This document shows, one piece after another, positions 42,969 through 51,448 of a stretch of 64,000 bases of DNA. Both the position numbers and the translations under genes were made by a program. Each line of letters starts with the position of its first letter. Positions within the stretch are counted from its first letter, which is position 1. The notes beneath the pieces are model-generated. The model saw nothing but the letters and a program-made list of their open reading frames with translations, was not told the DNA's origin and did not search any database. The DNA lies in the NCBI GenBank assembly GCA_039925145.1, contig JBDSZL010000068.1, positions 7,204 to 71,203 on the forward strand, read 5' to 3'. The stretch comes from JBDSZL01 sp039925145 (lineage in GTDB: Bacteria; Acidobacteriota; Vicinamibacteria; Vicinamibacterales; SCN-69-37).

Positions 42969-43652
42969 ATGACCCTTGTACCCGTGAATCTGCCTAACAC
43001 TCTGACCCTCGGACGCATCTTCCTCGTCCCCCTGCTGGTGGTCGTGCTGCTCACCAAGTTCGACGGGCGGGAGCTGTTCGGTGTTGGCAACGAAGTGCTG
43101 GGCGCCGCAATTTTCGCCATTGCGTCGCTCACCGACTGGCTCGACGGATTTCTGGCGCGGCGTCGCGGCCAGGTTACCGGGCTCGGGCAGTGGATGGACC
43201 CGCTCGCGGACAAACTGCTGGTGACCGGTGCACTGATCTCCCTCGTGCAGCTCGACCTGGCGGCCGCCTGGATGGTCGCGGTGATTCTCGGTCGCGAGTT
43301 TGCCGTCACCGTGCTCCGCAGCGTCGTCCACGCGCGCGGCTATGCGCTGCCGGCCTCCCCGATCGGTAAGGTGAAGCTCGTCGCGCAGGTGGTGGCGATA
43401 CTGGCGCTGATTCTGAGCACCCATCCCGGTACGCTCGCCGACGACGCGCTGTGGCCCCGACACCAGCAGAACCTGTTCGTGCTGGGTCAGATCGCGTTGT
43501 GGGTCGCCACGATTGCCGCGTTGATCTCGGCCGTGGATTACTCGCGGCGTGTCAATGCGCTCTTCGGCACGCGTTCGCAGCCCGTGCCGCTCGCGCCCGT
43601 CGATGCGCCAGCCGCCGAGCCGCGTCCCGCACCCAATCGCGTCAGCGCGTAG
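42969..43652 (+). CDS. pgsA: CDP-diacylglycerol-glycerol-3-phosphate 3-phosphatidyltransferase
   Basis: 227 residues, several membrane helices. The CDP-alcohol phosphotransferase signature D-x2-D-G-x2-A-R-x8-G-x3-D-x3-D is perfect: Asp56, Asp59, Gly60, Ala63, Arg64, Gly73, Asp77, Asp81. The starting residues VNLPNTLTLGRIFLVPL are typical for PgsA. It makes phosphatidylglycerol phosphate in the inner membrane. The C-terminus extends about 40 residues beyond the helices. Its end overlaps that of bamD by 11 bases on the opposite strand, so the genes converge. Confidence 0.92.
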   Translation: MTLVPVNLPNTLTLGRIFLVPLLVVVLLTKFDGRELFGVGNEVLGAAIFAIASLTDWLDGFLARRRGQVTGLGQWMDPLADKLLVTGALISLVQLDLAAAWMVAVILGREFAVTVLRSVVHARGYALPASPIGKVKLVAQVVAILALILSTHPGTLADDALWPRHQQNLFVLGQIALWVATIAALISAVDYSRRVNALFGTRSQPVPLAPVDAPAAEPRPAPNRVSA

Positions 43653-44490
43653 CCTCCGCTGGGGCCGGCGCGGCTGGTGCAGTCGTCGCCACGGCTTCGG
43701 TGCGGCCCAATTCGGCGATGCGCCGCGCGGCGGCCTTCAGGTACTCGCTGACCCGGAACTCCTGCACCACCCGCTCGTAGTACGGCAACGCCTCCGCCTT
43801 CTTGTTCAGCTTGTAATACGACTCGGCCAGGAAGAAGTAGACGGCGTCACGCCTGATGTACTCCGGATCGTCCTTGAGCACCTGCTCGAGACGCGCCGTC
43901 GCGCCCGGGTACCATCGCGTGCGGAAGTAGTGCCGGCCGACCATGACTTCGCTGTCGGACAGCCGATCCTTCATCTGCCGCCTGAGCTTCAGGATGTCCG
44001 GCATGTACTTGCTGGCGGGGTAGCGGTCGATGAAGAGGTCGAGCTCACGCAGGGCGTCGTGTGTGGCCGTCTGATCGCGTTCGGGGCCGAGCACCTGCCG
44101 TACCTGTGACACGGCGAGTTGATACTGCGCGTAGTCGGCGCGGCTGGCGAGTGGAAAGAACCGGAGAAACTCACGGAACTCCGACGCGCCCAGAATGTCG
44201 GTCTCGATGCGCTTCTCGCCAAGGTACGAGTCGCCCACGCCCAGCTTGGCGTCCTGCCGGTACGGGCTGCCGGGGTAGGTATCGACGATCTTCTTGAAGT
44301 ATTCGCGCGCGTCGAGCCATCGATGCTTGGCGAGCGCCTCCGTGCCGCGATCGAACAGGTATTTGTCGGCGTCGCGTTCGCCGGCCGTCGGCATGCGAGA
44401 CGAGCTGCCATGCGCGCAGCCTGTCACGGCCGCTGCCATGGCGGCGATCGCCACGAAGATCACAGAACGAGCGAGCACGCGTACTGACAT
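43642..44490 (-). CDS. bamD: Outer-membrane assembly lipoprotein BamD
   Basis: 282 residues from the ATG at 44490 with TGAGGT upstream. The lipoprotein signal ends AAVTGCAHGSS, so Cys26 or close by is acylated. Five tetratricopeptide-like repeats follow (YLFDRGTEALAKHRWLDARE, EYFKKIVDTYPGSPYRQDAK, GASEFREFLRFFPLASRADY, ARRIAELGR), with LGVGDSYLG and YQLAVS, the usual BamD scaffold. It is part of the Bam complex that inserts outer-membrane proteins. It is the last gene of the nine-gene operon and has an Ala/Pro-rich tail. Length fits the family. Confidence 0.9.
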   Translation of the reverse strand: MSVRVLARSVIFVAIAAMAAAVTGCAHGSSSRMPTAGERDADKYLFDRGTEALAKHRWLDAREYFKKIVDTYPGSPYRQDAKLGVGDSYLGEKRIETDILGASEFREFLRFFPLASRADYAQYQLAVSQVRQVLGPERDQTATHDALRELDLFIDRYPASKYMPDILKLRRQMKDRLSDSEVMVGRHYFRTRWYPGATARLEQVLKDDPEYIRRDAVYFFLAESYYKLNKKAEALPYYERVVQEFRVSEYLKAAARRIAELGRTEAVATTAPAAPAPAEATR

Positions 44491-44496
44491 CAAACC

Positions 44497-45453
44497 TCAG
44501 GGAGCAGAACGATGAACCAGCCCGGCGAGCCACTCGCATTCAGCGGCCAGACCCGACTCGAGCGAATATGCCGGCGCAAAGCCCAGATCCGCCCGGGCGC
44601 GCGAGGTGTCAGCGAAAGTATCTCGCATGTCGCCCCGTTCTGCCGGCAAACGCCGGATGTCGAGCGTCCGGTTGGTCAGCTGGGCCACCAGTGCGAGCAC
44701 ATGGTTGATGGTCACGCGACTACCGCCGCCGATGTTATAGACGGCGCCCGGACGTCCGCGGTCGCCCGCGGCGCGGGTCGCGGCCACGATGTCCCCCACG
44801 AACGTGAAATCACGCGTCTGCTCCCCATCGCCGAACAGGGTGATGGGCTGACCAGTCAGCGCGGCGCGGATGAACCGGTGAAAGCCCATATCCGGGCGCT
44901 GGCGCGGGCCGTACACGGTGAAGTAGCGCAGCGACACGGCAGGCACGCCGTAATTGACATGGTATAGGTGGCACAGGTGCTCGGCCGCCAGCTTCGTGAC
45001 CCCGTACGGAGAGACCGGCTGGACGGCTGAATCCTCTCGCATCGGAATCGTCGCGATATCGCCATACACCGATGAGCTCGAAGCGTACACGAGCCGCTCG
45101 ATCGACGGGTGCTGTCGTACGGCCTCGAGCAGTCGCTGGGTCGCGTCGACGTTGTGCGTCGTGTAGGTGCGGAACTGCTCGCCCCAACTGCCCCGCACGC
45201 CGGCCTGGGCCGCCAGGTGAAAGACCTGCGAGGTCTGTTCGAGCAAGGGCTCGAGAGCCACGGTCTGCAGCGGCGCGTCGACGAGCCTGAAGTTCGGCAG
45301 GCCCATCAGATCGCGCAGGTTGCCCTCTTTCACGTCGCGCGCGTAGTAGTCGGTGAAGCAGTCGATCCCGATGACCTGATGACCCGCCGCCGTGAGTTCC
45401 GTGGCGAGGCTCGACCCGATGAAACCGGCGACCCCCGTTATCAACGCATTCAT
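44497..45453 (-). CDS. NAD-dependent sugar nucleotide epimerase/dehydratase
   Basis: 318 residues of the extended SDR type. The NAD-binding motif is GVAGFIGSSLA, the catalytic motif YGVTK (Tyr and Lys) with the Ser of ASSSSVYGD, and YGPRQRPDMGFHRFIRAAL is typical of UDP-glucose or UDP-glucuronate 4-epimerase-like proteins. GEQTRDFTFVGDI is the usual late segment. It starts 4 bases inside the thioesterase gene and ends 6 bases before bamD. The exact sugar cannot be assigned. It may supply nucleotide sugars for envelope glycans. Confidence 0.9.
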   Translation of the reverse strand: MNALITGVAGFIGSSLATELTAAGHQVIGIDCFTDYYARDVKEGNLRDLMGLPNFRLVDAPLQTVALEPLLEQTSQVFHLAAQAGVRGSWGEQFRTYTTHNVDATQRLLEAVRQHPSIERLVYASSSSVYGDIATIPMREDSAVQPVSPYGVTKLAAEHLCHLYHVNYGVPAVSLRYFTVYGPRQRPDMGFHRFIRAALTGQPITLFGDGEQTRDFTFVGDIVAATRAAGDRGRPGAVYNIGGGSRVTINHVLALVAQLTNRTLDIRRLPAERGDMRDTFADTSRARADLGFAPAYSLESGLAAECEWLAGLVHRSAP

Positions 45454-45845
45454 CCGAAAGCCCTCGCGACACGGTCAGGCAGCCGGCACGGGCGGCCCTC
45501 GAGCGACAGCGCCGCATGCACGGTGCGCCCGCTCGCCAGCCTGCCCGGGGTGCCCTTGACGGTCAGCTCGTACAGGAATTCCATACGGACCGGGGACAAT
45601 ATGTAGCCCTCGGTCCGGATATCGACCTCATCATCGTAGCGTGCCGGCCGTTCATAACGGCATCCAGCTTCGATCACGGGGAGGCGCACGCCCGACGCCT
45701 CCATCTCGCGATAGCTCCATCCCAGGCTCCGCAGGAGGTCAGTGCGCCCCACTTCGAACCACACGAAATAATTTGCGTAATAGACGACCCCCATCTGGTC
45801 GGTCTCGGCGTACCGCACCCGCAGCGACGTGATCGAAGCGGGCAT
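45450..45845 (-). CDS. YbgC-like acyl-CoA thioesterase
   Basis: 131 residues with the hot-dog fold signature of the 4-hydroxybenzoyl-CoA thioesterase family: RVRYAETDQMGVVYYANYFV with the catalytic Asp, WFEVGRTDLLR, and VEIRTEGYI-type strands (VDIRTEGYILSPVRMEFLYEL). YbgC works on acyl-CoA or acyl-ACP and in many bacteria is linked to the Tol-Pal envelope system. Here it lies within a housekeeping operon, 7 bases after rpe. Its end overlaps the epimerase gene by 4 bases. Confidence 0.9.
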   Translation of the reverse strand: MPASITSLRVRYAETDQMGVVYYANYFVWFEVGRTDLLRSLGWSYREMEASGVRLPVIEAGCRYERPARYDDEVDIRTEGYILSPVRMEFLYELTVKGTPGRLASGRTVHAALSLEGRPCRLPDRVARAFG

Positions 45846-45852
45846 GTGAGGC

Positions 45853-46515
45853 TCAGGTACCCAGGGCGGCGGCGCGAAGATCGCGCACGGCCTGCGGTCG
45901 ATCGGCCTGATGGAAGATCGACGCGCCAGCCACGAGGATTGTCGCGCCCGCCCCCACCACCAGGGCCGCGTTGTCCGGTCCGATGCCGCCGTCGACCTCG
46001 ATGGACGCCGACAATCCCCGGGAGGTGAGCAGGGCCCGTGCGGCGGCGACGCGCGCGGTCGACTCGGGAATGAAGGTCTGACCTGTGAAACCCGGGTTGA
46101 CGCACATGACGAGCAGGTTGTCGATCAGGTGCGCCGCGTCGGCCACGGTCGCGAGAGGCGTCGCCGGATTGACCGCGACGCTCGCCCTCGCACCCAGTTC
46201 ACGAATGCGGCTCAGCGTGCGATGCAGGTGCCGGCACACCTCGGCATGGACCGAAATCATGGAGGCGCCCGCCGAGACGAACGCCTCGAGGTAGCGGTCC
46301 GGTTCTTCGATCATCAGATGCACGTCGAGCGGGAGCGCCGTGAGGCGGCGAAGCGCGCTGACCACCGGCACGCCCATCGTGAGATTCGGCACGAAGTGGC
46401 CGTCCATCACGTCCACGTGCACGAGGTCGGCGCCGCCCGTTTCGATCAGGCGGATTTCGTCGGCGAGGTGGCCAAAATCGGCGGCGAGAATCGACGGGGC
46501 GATCTGCAGTGTCAA
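45853..46515 (-). CDS. rpe: Ribulose-phosphate 3-epimerase
   Basis: 220 residues of the (beta/alpha)8 barrel: IAPSILAADFGHLADEI, VHVDVMDGHFVPNLTMG with metal His and Asp, LDVHLMIEEPD and VMCVNPGFTGQTFIPE with metal-ligand positions, and VDGGIGPDNA with the catalytic Asp. It interconverts ribulose-5-phosphate and xylulose-5-phosphate in the pentose phosphate pathway. The start is a TTG in a TTGA overlap with the PASTA gene, so translation is coupled. Length is normal. Confidence 0.93.
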   Translation of the reverse strand: MTLQIAPSILAADFGHLADEIRLIETGGADLVHVDVMDGHFVPNLTMGVPVVSALRRLTALPLDVHLMIEEPDRYLEAFVSAGASMISVHAEVCRHLHRTLSRIRELGARASVAVNPATPLATVADAAHLIDNLLVMCVNPGFTGQTFIPESTARVAAARALLTSRGLSASIEVDGGIGPDNAALVVGAGATILVAGASIFHQADRPQAVRDLRAAALGT

Positions 46516-47279
46516 TGGGAGACCTCGAGGACTACCGCATCACCGCTGCTGATCTGGTAGCCCGCCTGCGGGCTCTGGCGCACGACGACCCCCGGCGGGA
46601 GGCCCGGGTAGGTGACCTCGGCCCCGACCGTCACCCGAAACCCGTGCCGCCGCAGGATGTCGACCACCCGTCCGCCAGACGTGCCGATGACGTCGGGCAT
46701 CACGAAGCCGGTACCGCCCTCGCCCTCGTTGACGAGCAGCGACACGCGGCTGCTGCGACTCTTCACCGGGGGATCCTGCGCGATGATCACGCCCGACGGA
46801 TACGACGCCGACCGGATCGAGGCCCGCGAGGCGATCTGGATGTTGTCCTCTGCCAGCATGATCTCGGCCGTCCTGTCGGCCTGACCGGTGACGAGCGGTA
46901 CGAACGGATCGCGCTGTCCCTCGCTGACGCGCACCCGGATCACGCGCTGCCGGCGGAGCACCGTGCCCGGATCGGGATCCTGGCCCAGCACGTGGTCGGC
47001 CGGGACCTTACTGTCTGCGCGGCGCTGGTCGATTTTCATGATCAGGCCCACGGAGGCGAGAGCCCGGTTCGCGTCGGCGACCGCCTGGCCGCGCAACTCT
47101 GGCACTTTCACTTCGCGCGCCCGGTTGGCCACCCGCATGCCCGTGAGAAAAAATGCCCCAAAGGTCACCGCCACCGCCACGCTGACGAACAGCAGCCGGC
47201 CCGCGCCCCACACGCGGGTCCGAAGGGGTCTGCTCGCTGGGTTCGGTGGCCGGCTCTGGGCGAGCCTCTTGGAGGGCAT
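46512..47279 (-). CDS. PASTA-domain membrane protein
   Basis: 255 residues: a basic N-terminus, one membrane helix (LLFVSVAVAVTFGAFFLTG), then three PASTA repeats outside the cytoplasm (VPELRGQAVADANRALASVG; DPFVPLVTGQADRTAEIMLA; VMPDVIGTSGGRVVDILRRH). PASTA units bind peptidoglycan fragments or related ligands. Here no kinase domain is attached, unlike PknB-type proteins, so it is a free receptor or scaffold. Chosen start ATG 47279. It sits in a line of translation and metabolism genes, between rsmB and rpe, with coupled spacing. Confidence 0.9.
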   Translation of the reverse strand: MPSKRLAQSRPPNPASRPLRTRVWGAGRLLFVSVAVAVTFGAFFLTGMRVANRAREVKVPELRGQAVADANRALASVGLIMKIDQRRADSKVPADHVLGQDPDPGTVLRRQRVIRVRVSEGQRDPFVPLVTGQADRTAEIMLAEDNIQIASRASIRSASYPSGVIIAQDPPVKSRSSRVSLLVNEGEGGTGFVMPDVIGTSGGRVVDILRRHGFRVTVGAEVTYPGLPPGVVVRQSPQAGYQISSGDAVVLEVSH

Positions 47280-47295
47280 GGGACCGAAAAGTGTA

Positions 47296-48663
47296 CTACG
47301 CCGTTCCCTGCCGGACCAATACGGCCGCGAAGAAGGCATCGAGTCCGTCACGAAAGGGCAGGGTGGCGACGTCTCCGGCGTCGTTCACCATGCCACGAGC
47401 GGCCGGCAAGCGAGCATCGGCCGCGACACGCGAGAACAGCGGGACGGTTCGCAGAAACGCGTCCACGACGTCCCCGTTCTCCTCTGGTTCGCTCGAGCAG
47501 GTCGCATAGACGAGTCGTCCCCCGGGCCTCACAGCTTCGGCGGCGCGGGCGATCATCACGCTCTCCTCCGCGCTCAGTCGCGCGAGATCTTCCGGTCGAC
47601 GGGTCCACTTCAGGTCGGGATCGCGGCGCAACGTCCCCAGGCCCGAGCACGGTGCGTCGAGTACGACGCAGTCGAATGTGTCCCTGAACGGAAGCGACTC
47701 ACGAGCATCGAGCCTCACCACCGCGACGTCGCATCGCGTCTGTGCAAGGGTCTCGCGGAGCAGCCTCACGCGCGCCGGCCGGTAGTCGGCCGCCACGATG
47801 AGCGAGGCGCGCGTCTGGCCCGCGCCTCGGTGCATATCGGCGGCGTACACCAGCGTCTTGCCCCCTGGTGCGGCGCAGAGATCGAGAACACGCTCTCCGG
47901 CCGCGGCGCCCGCGACCCGTCCGATCAGCTGCGCGCCCTCGTCCTGAATCGTGATCTGCTCGCGAACGTCTGCCGACAACCGGCCCAGCGCTCCCGGCGG
48001 CAGCGTGATCGCATCGGAGACGTGCGTGGCAGGCCTCGCATCAGTCCCGTCCTCTCGCAGTCGCTCGATCAGCGCGCCCGCCCCGTCCGGCGTCACCGGT
48101 CGAACGGTCACGTGTGGCGTCGTGTTGTTGAACTGACACCACGTCTCGGTGGCCGCGAATCCGTATCGCGTGATCCACCGCTCGACGAGCCATGCCGGAT
48201 GCGACAACGTGATCGACAGGTAGTCGACTTGGGCCTGTCTCGTCGCATCGGGACCTGGCCTGGGGGGCAGCACGGCCTGGTTCTTCTGCCTGAGCAGACC
48301 CCGCAGCACTGCGTTCACGAACCCGGCGGCCCGCGAGGCCTTGAGTGTGCGTGCGGCCGCCACCGACTCGTGCACGACGGCATGAGCGGGCACGCGGGTC
48401 AGGTGCCGCAACTGGTAGGCGGCCACGCGAAGAACGGCCAGCGCGCGATGGTCGATCTGGCCGACGGCACGCTGGCTGGCCGACACGATGAGCGCGTCGA
48501 GCTCGTTTCTCCATCGCAAGGTGCCGGTGACGATCTCGCCGAGGAGCGCCCGGTCGCGGCCATCTGCAAAGGCGTGCCGCTCGCGCTCGAGGGCCGCAGC
48601 CAGCGTTGCCGTCCCATCGTCTACTGCCAGCAGCACTCTTGCGGCGGCCACTCTGACGGTCAT
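47296..48663 (-). CDS. rsmB: 16S rRNA m5C967 methyltransferase
   Basis: 455 residues. The N-terminal NusB-like helical part (RDRALLGEIVTGTLRWRNEL, FVNAVLRGLLR) is followed by a SAM-binding methyltransferase with DLCAAPGGKT (261-270) and the two catalytic cysteines, Cys339 in DAPCSGLGTLRRDPDLKW and Cys389 in TCSSEPEEN. It methylates C967 of 16S rRNA. The ATG overlaps the fmt stop by one base. This def-fmt-rsmB order is common in bacteria. Length is normal. Confidence 0.93.
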   Translation of the reverse strand: MTVRVAAARVLLAVDDGTATLAAALERERHAFADGRDRALLGEIVTGTLRWRNELDALIVSASQRAVGQIDHRALAVLRVAAYQLRHLTRVPAHAVVHESVAAARTLKASRAAGFVNAVLRGLLRQKNQAVLPPRPGPDATRQAQVDYLSITLSHPAWLVERWITRYGFAATETWCQFNNTTPHVTVRPVTPDGAGALIERLREDGTDARPATHVSDAITLPPGALGRLSADVREQITIQDEGAQLIGRVAGAAAGERVLDLCAAPGGKTLVYAADMHRGAGQTRASLIVAADYRPARVRLLRETLAQTRCDVAVVRLDARESLPFRDTFDCVVLDAPCSGLGTLRRDPDLKWTRRPEDLARLSAEESVMIARAAEAVRPGGRLVYATCSSEPEENGDVVDAFLRTVPLFSRVAADARLPAARGMVNDAGDVATLPFRDGLDAFFAAVLVRQGTA

Positions 48664-49625
48664 CAGGCTTCCGGAGCCAGCGGGGTGAAGGCCTCGCCGG
48701 CAGCGACGGGCCTGCCGTTCAAGAAGTCGCGGACGCTCATTGGCGGGCGACCCTCGGGCTGAATGCGCTGGAGGAAAATGCCGCCCGGTTGTGTTGCGAC
48801 CAGCAGTCCTTCCTGCGACACCTCCACGATGGTGCCAGGTGTTGCGGCGGCGTCGACCCGGTCCGCGACCCGCGACCGCAACAGCAGCACACGATGTCCC
48901 TGCAGCCGCGCCGCCGCCAGCGGCCAGGGCTGCAGCCCTCGAATCTGGTTGTGCACGACGTGGGCGGGCCGGCCCCAGTCGATATCGCTCTCGCGCCGCT
49001 CCAGGCGGGCGGCATACGTCGCCAGTGCCTCGTCCTGCGGCTCTTCGTCGACGGGTCCTGCCGCCAGCTGGTCGACCACTTCTCTAAACAGCCGCGCCCC
49101 CGCGTCGGCGAGTCTCGGCTCGAGCTCGGCGGTGGTTTCGTCGGGGCCAATGGTGATCGCGGTCTTCGCCAGCATGGGGCCCGCGTCGAGCGCCAAAACG
49201 ACGCGCATGATCGTGACGCCCGTCTGCTCGTCGCCCGCCAGGACGGCCCGATGTATGGGCGCCGCCCCTCGCCAGCGCGGCAGGAGCGACGCGTGAACGT
49301 TAATCATGCCCAGGCGGGGCAGGTCCAGCAACCGCTGCGGCAGAATCCGGCCGTAGGCGGCGACCACGCCCAGATCGGCCCGCAGTCCTTCGATCGTCGC
49401 CAGCAGCGCGTCGTCTTTCATCCGCTCTGGCTGGAGCACCGGCACGCCCGCGGCGATCGCCTGTTCCTTGACGGGGGAGAAGACGAGCTTGTGCCCCCGT
49501 CCGCGTGGCCGGTCGGGCTGGGTGACCACGGCGACGACCTGGTGAGACGAACGCAGCAGCTGCTGGAGCGTGGGGACGGCAAACGCAGGCGTGCCGAAGA
49601 ACAGCACGCGCAGACTGGTCACCAT
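48663..49625 (-). CDS. fmt: Methionyl-tRNA formyltransferase
   Basis: 320 residues. The 10-formyl-tetrahydrofolate site is seen in NVHASLLPRWRGAAPIHRA (catalytic Asn/His region) and GVTIMRVVLALDAGPML; the N-terminal RVLFFGTPAFAVPTLQ and DRPRGRG segments are typical. A C-terminal OB-like domain follows after residue 205. It formylates initiator Met-tRNA. Start ATG 49625 overlaps def by 7 bases and the stop touches rsmB by one base. The arrangement supports one transcript. Confidence 0.93.
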   Translation of the reverse strand: MVTSLRVLFFGTPAFAVPTLQQLLRSSHQVVAVVTQPDRPRGRGHKLVFSPVKEQAIAAGVPVLQPERMKDDALLATIEGLRADLGVVAAYGRILPQRLLDLPRLGMINVHASLLPRWRGAAPIHRAVLAGDEQTGVTIMRVVLALDAGPMLAKTAITIGPDETTAELEPRLADAGARLFREVVDQLAAGPVDEEPQDEALATYAARLERRESDIDWGRPAHVVHNQIRGLQPWPLAAARLQGHRVLLLRSRVADRVDAAATPGTIVEVSQEGLLVATQPGGIFLQRIQPEGRPPMSVRDFLNGRPVAAGEAFTPLAPEA

Positions 49626-50128
49626 TTGCCCGAGCGTTCAAGCTTGCGAATCTTTCTGACGATCAGGTCGCGCTTGATGCCGCGCAGCCGATCGAGGAAG
49701 AGCAACCCGTCGAGATGATCGATCTCGTGCTGAAGCGCGCGGGCCAGCAACTCGGTGCCTTCGATTGTCTGCAGGGTCCCGTGTCGATCCATGGCGCGGA
49801 CCACCGCTCGCGCAGGCCGTGCCACAGTGGCCGTGAATCCGGGCACGCTCAGGCACCCCTCGTCTTCGAGCTGCATGCCGTCGCGCTCCACGAATTCCGG
49901 GTTGACGAGCGTCAGTACCTCGCCGCCGCGCTTACCCACGCTGAGATCGATGACCGAGACGCGCAGCGACACGCCAACCTGCGGCGCCGCCAGGCCAATG
50001 CCTGGAGCGGCATACATGGTCTCGATCATGTCGTCGATGAGCCGGTGCAGCGTGGCATCGAACGTGGCCACCGGTGCGGCCGGCACGTGCAGGCCCGGCG
50101 CACCGTACCGGACGAGGGGCCGAAGCAT
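49619..50128 (-). CDS. def: Peptide deformylase
   Basis: 169 residues with all three metal-site motifs of deformylase: GIGLAAPQ (43-50), EGCLS with Cys92 and HEIDH with His134, Glu135 and His138. It removes the formyl group from nascent proteins and pairs functionally with fmt next door. Start ATG 50128 shares one base with the aroC stop (TAATG). The size and motif order are standard, and the spacing shows operon structure. Confidence 0.94.
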   Translation of the reverse strand: MLRPLVRYGAPGLHVPAAPVATFDATLHRLIDDMIETMYAAPGIGLAAPQVGVSLRVSVIDLSVGKRGGEVLTLVNPEFVERDGMQLEDEGCLSVPGFTATVARPARAVVRAMDRHGTLQTIEGTELLARALQHEIDHLDGLLFLDRLRGIKRDLIVRKIRKLERSGKW

Positions 50129-51348
50129 TACACGCGTTCCGTCTGAGGGGCGAGCCGGTTCATCAGCGACGTGTTGTACCTGCGGCACGCGGCGTCGAGC
50201 TCCGCCAATGTGTCGCCGCCAAACTTGTCGAGCATCGCGTCCGCGAGCACCAGACACAGCATGGCTTCGCCGACGACGGCAGCCGCGGGTACGGCGCAGA
50301 CATCGCTGCGCTCGATGGCGGCGGGCGACTCGGTCATGGTCCTCAGGTCGATCGACCGGAGGGGTTTCATCAGGGTGGAAATCGGCTTCATCGCGAGAGT
50401 GACGCGGATGTCTTCGCCGTTGGTGACGCCGCCCTCGAGTCCGCCGGCATTGTTGGTGGGGCGAATCACGCCCGGCACGGTGCCCGATCCACCGTCGGGT
50501 CCGGGCAGAATTTCGTCGTGCACGCGGGACCCCGGCAGCTCGCCGACTTCTGCGCCGCGGCCGATGCCGACAGCCTTGATGGCGTGAATCGACATCATCG
50601 CCTGGGCGATGCGCCCGTCGAGCTTGCGGTCCCACTGCACGTGACTGCCCAGGCCTGGGGGCACCCCGTGCGCCATGACTTCGAATGTGCCGCCGACGGT
50701 GTCTCCCGCTTCACGTGCGGCATCAACCGCCTGCCGCATCTGTGCTGCCACCCCCTCATCCACGCACCGCACGTCGTCGTCTTGCGCCAGGCGTTGAACT
50801 TGGTCAAACGTGACCGCGTGGGGCGCGGCGAGAGCGGCGGAGCCAATTCGCGTCACATGGCTGGACACCACGATGCCGAGACGTGCGAGGAGTGCGCGAG
50901 CGACGGCGCCGGCGGCGACGCGCGCGGCCGTTTCGCGGGCACTCGCGCGTTCGAGCACATCGCGCAGATCGTCACGGTCGTATTTGAGACCGCCGGACAG
51001 ATCCGCATGACCGGGCCGTGGCCTGGTCACCGCTGCGCGACGGGCACCCGGCACCGCGTCGGGCGGATCGGCCTCGACGCTCATCGTGTGCTGCCAGTTG
51101 GTCCAGTCGCGATTGCGGATCTCGAGCGCGATCGGGCTGCCGAGCGTCTGGCCGCGACGCACACCCGACAAGATTTCGGCACGGTCCTGTTCGATCGCCA
51201 TGCGGCGACCACGTCCGTAGCCGAGCTGCCTCCGGGCCAGATCCGGCGCCAGGTCCGCCGCACCAAGCGGCAGCCCTGCGGGCACACCATCGATGACGAC
51301 CACCAGGGCCTGACCGTGCGATTCGCCTGCTGTCAAGAATCGAAGCAT
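50128..51348 (-). CDS. aroC: Chorismate synthase
   Basis: 406 residues. The family signatures GESHGQALVVVIDGVPAG at the start, RPRPGHADLSGGLKY in the middle and SIHAIKAVGIGRG later are all present. The enzyme makes chorismate from EPSP with FMN. It is the first gene of the nine-gene minus-strand operon. The other shikimate gene in this window, the aroD-aroE fusion at 62974, has its own attenuator, whereas no leader with aromatic codons is visible upstream of this gene. The ATG lies close to the divergent regulator gene. Confidence 0.93.
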   Translation of the reverse strand: MLRFLTAGESHGQALVVVIDGVPAGLPLGAADLAPDLARRQLGYGRGRRMAIEQDRAEILSGVRRGQTLGSPIALEIRNRDWTNWQHTMSVEADPPDAVPGARRAAVTRPRPGHADLSGGLKYDRDDLRDVLERASARETAARVAAGAVARALLARLGIVVSSHVTRIGSAALAAPHAVTFDQVQRLAQDDDVRCVDEGVAAQMRQAVDAAREAGDTVGGTFEVMAHGVPPGLGSHVQWDRKLDGRIAQAMMSIHAIKAVGIGRGAEVGELPGSRVHDEILPGPDGGSGTVPGVIRPTNNAGGLEGGVTNGEDIRVTLAMKPISTLMKPLRSIDLRTMTESPAAIERSDVCAVPAAAVVGEAMLCLVLADAMLDKFGGDTLAELDAACRRYNTSLMNRLAPQTERV

Positions 51349-51448
51349 TGCGGGCTCATTCTATCGAACTTTCTGCGATGGCTCGAGCTCTGCTCGCGCC
51401 GCTCACGCCGATACGCCAACGGGCCCGCCTCTTGCACAACGGGAGGAT

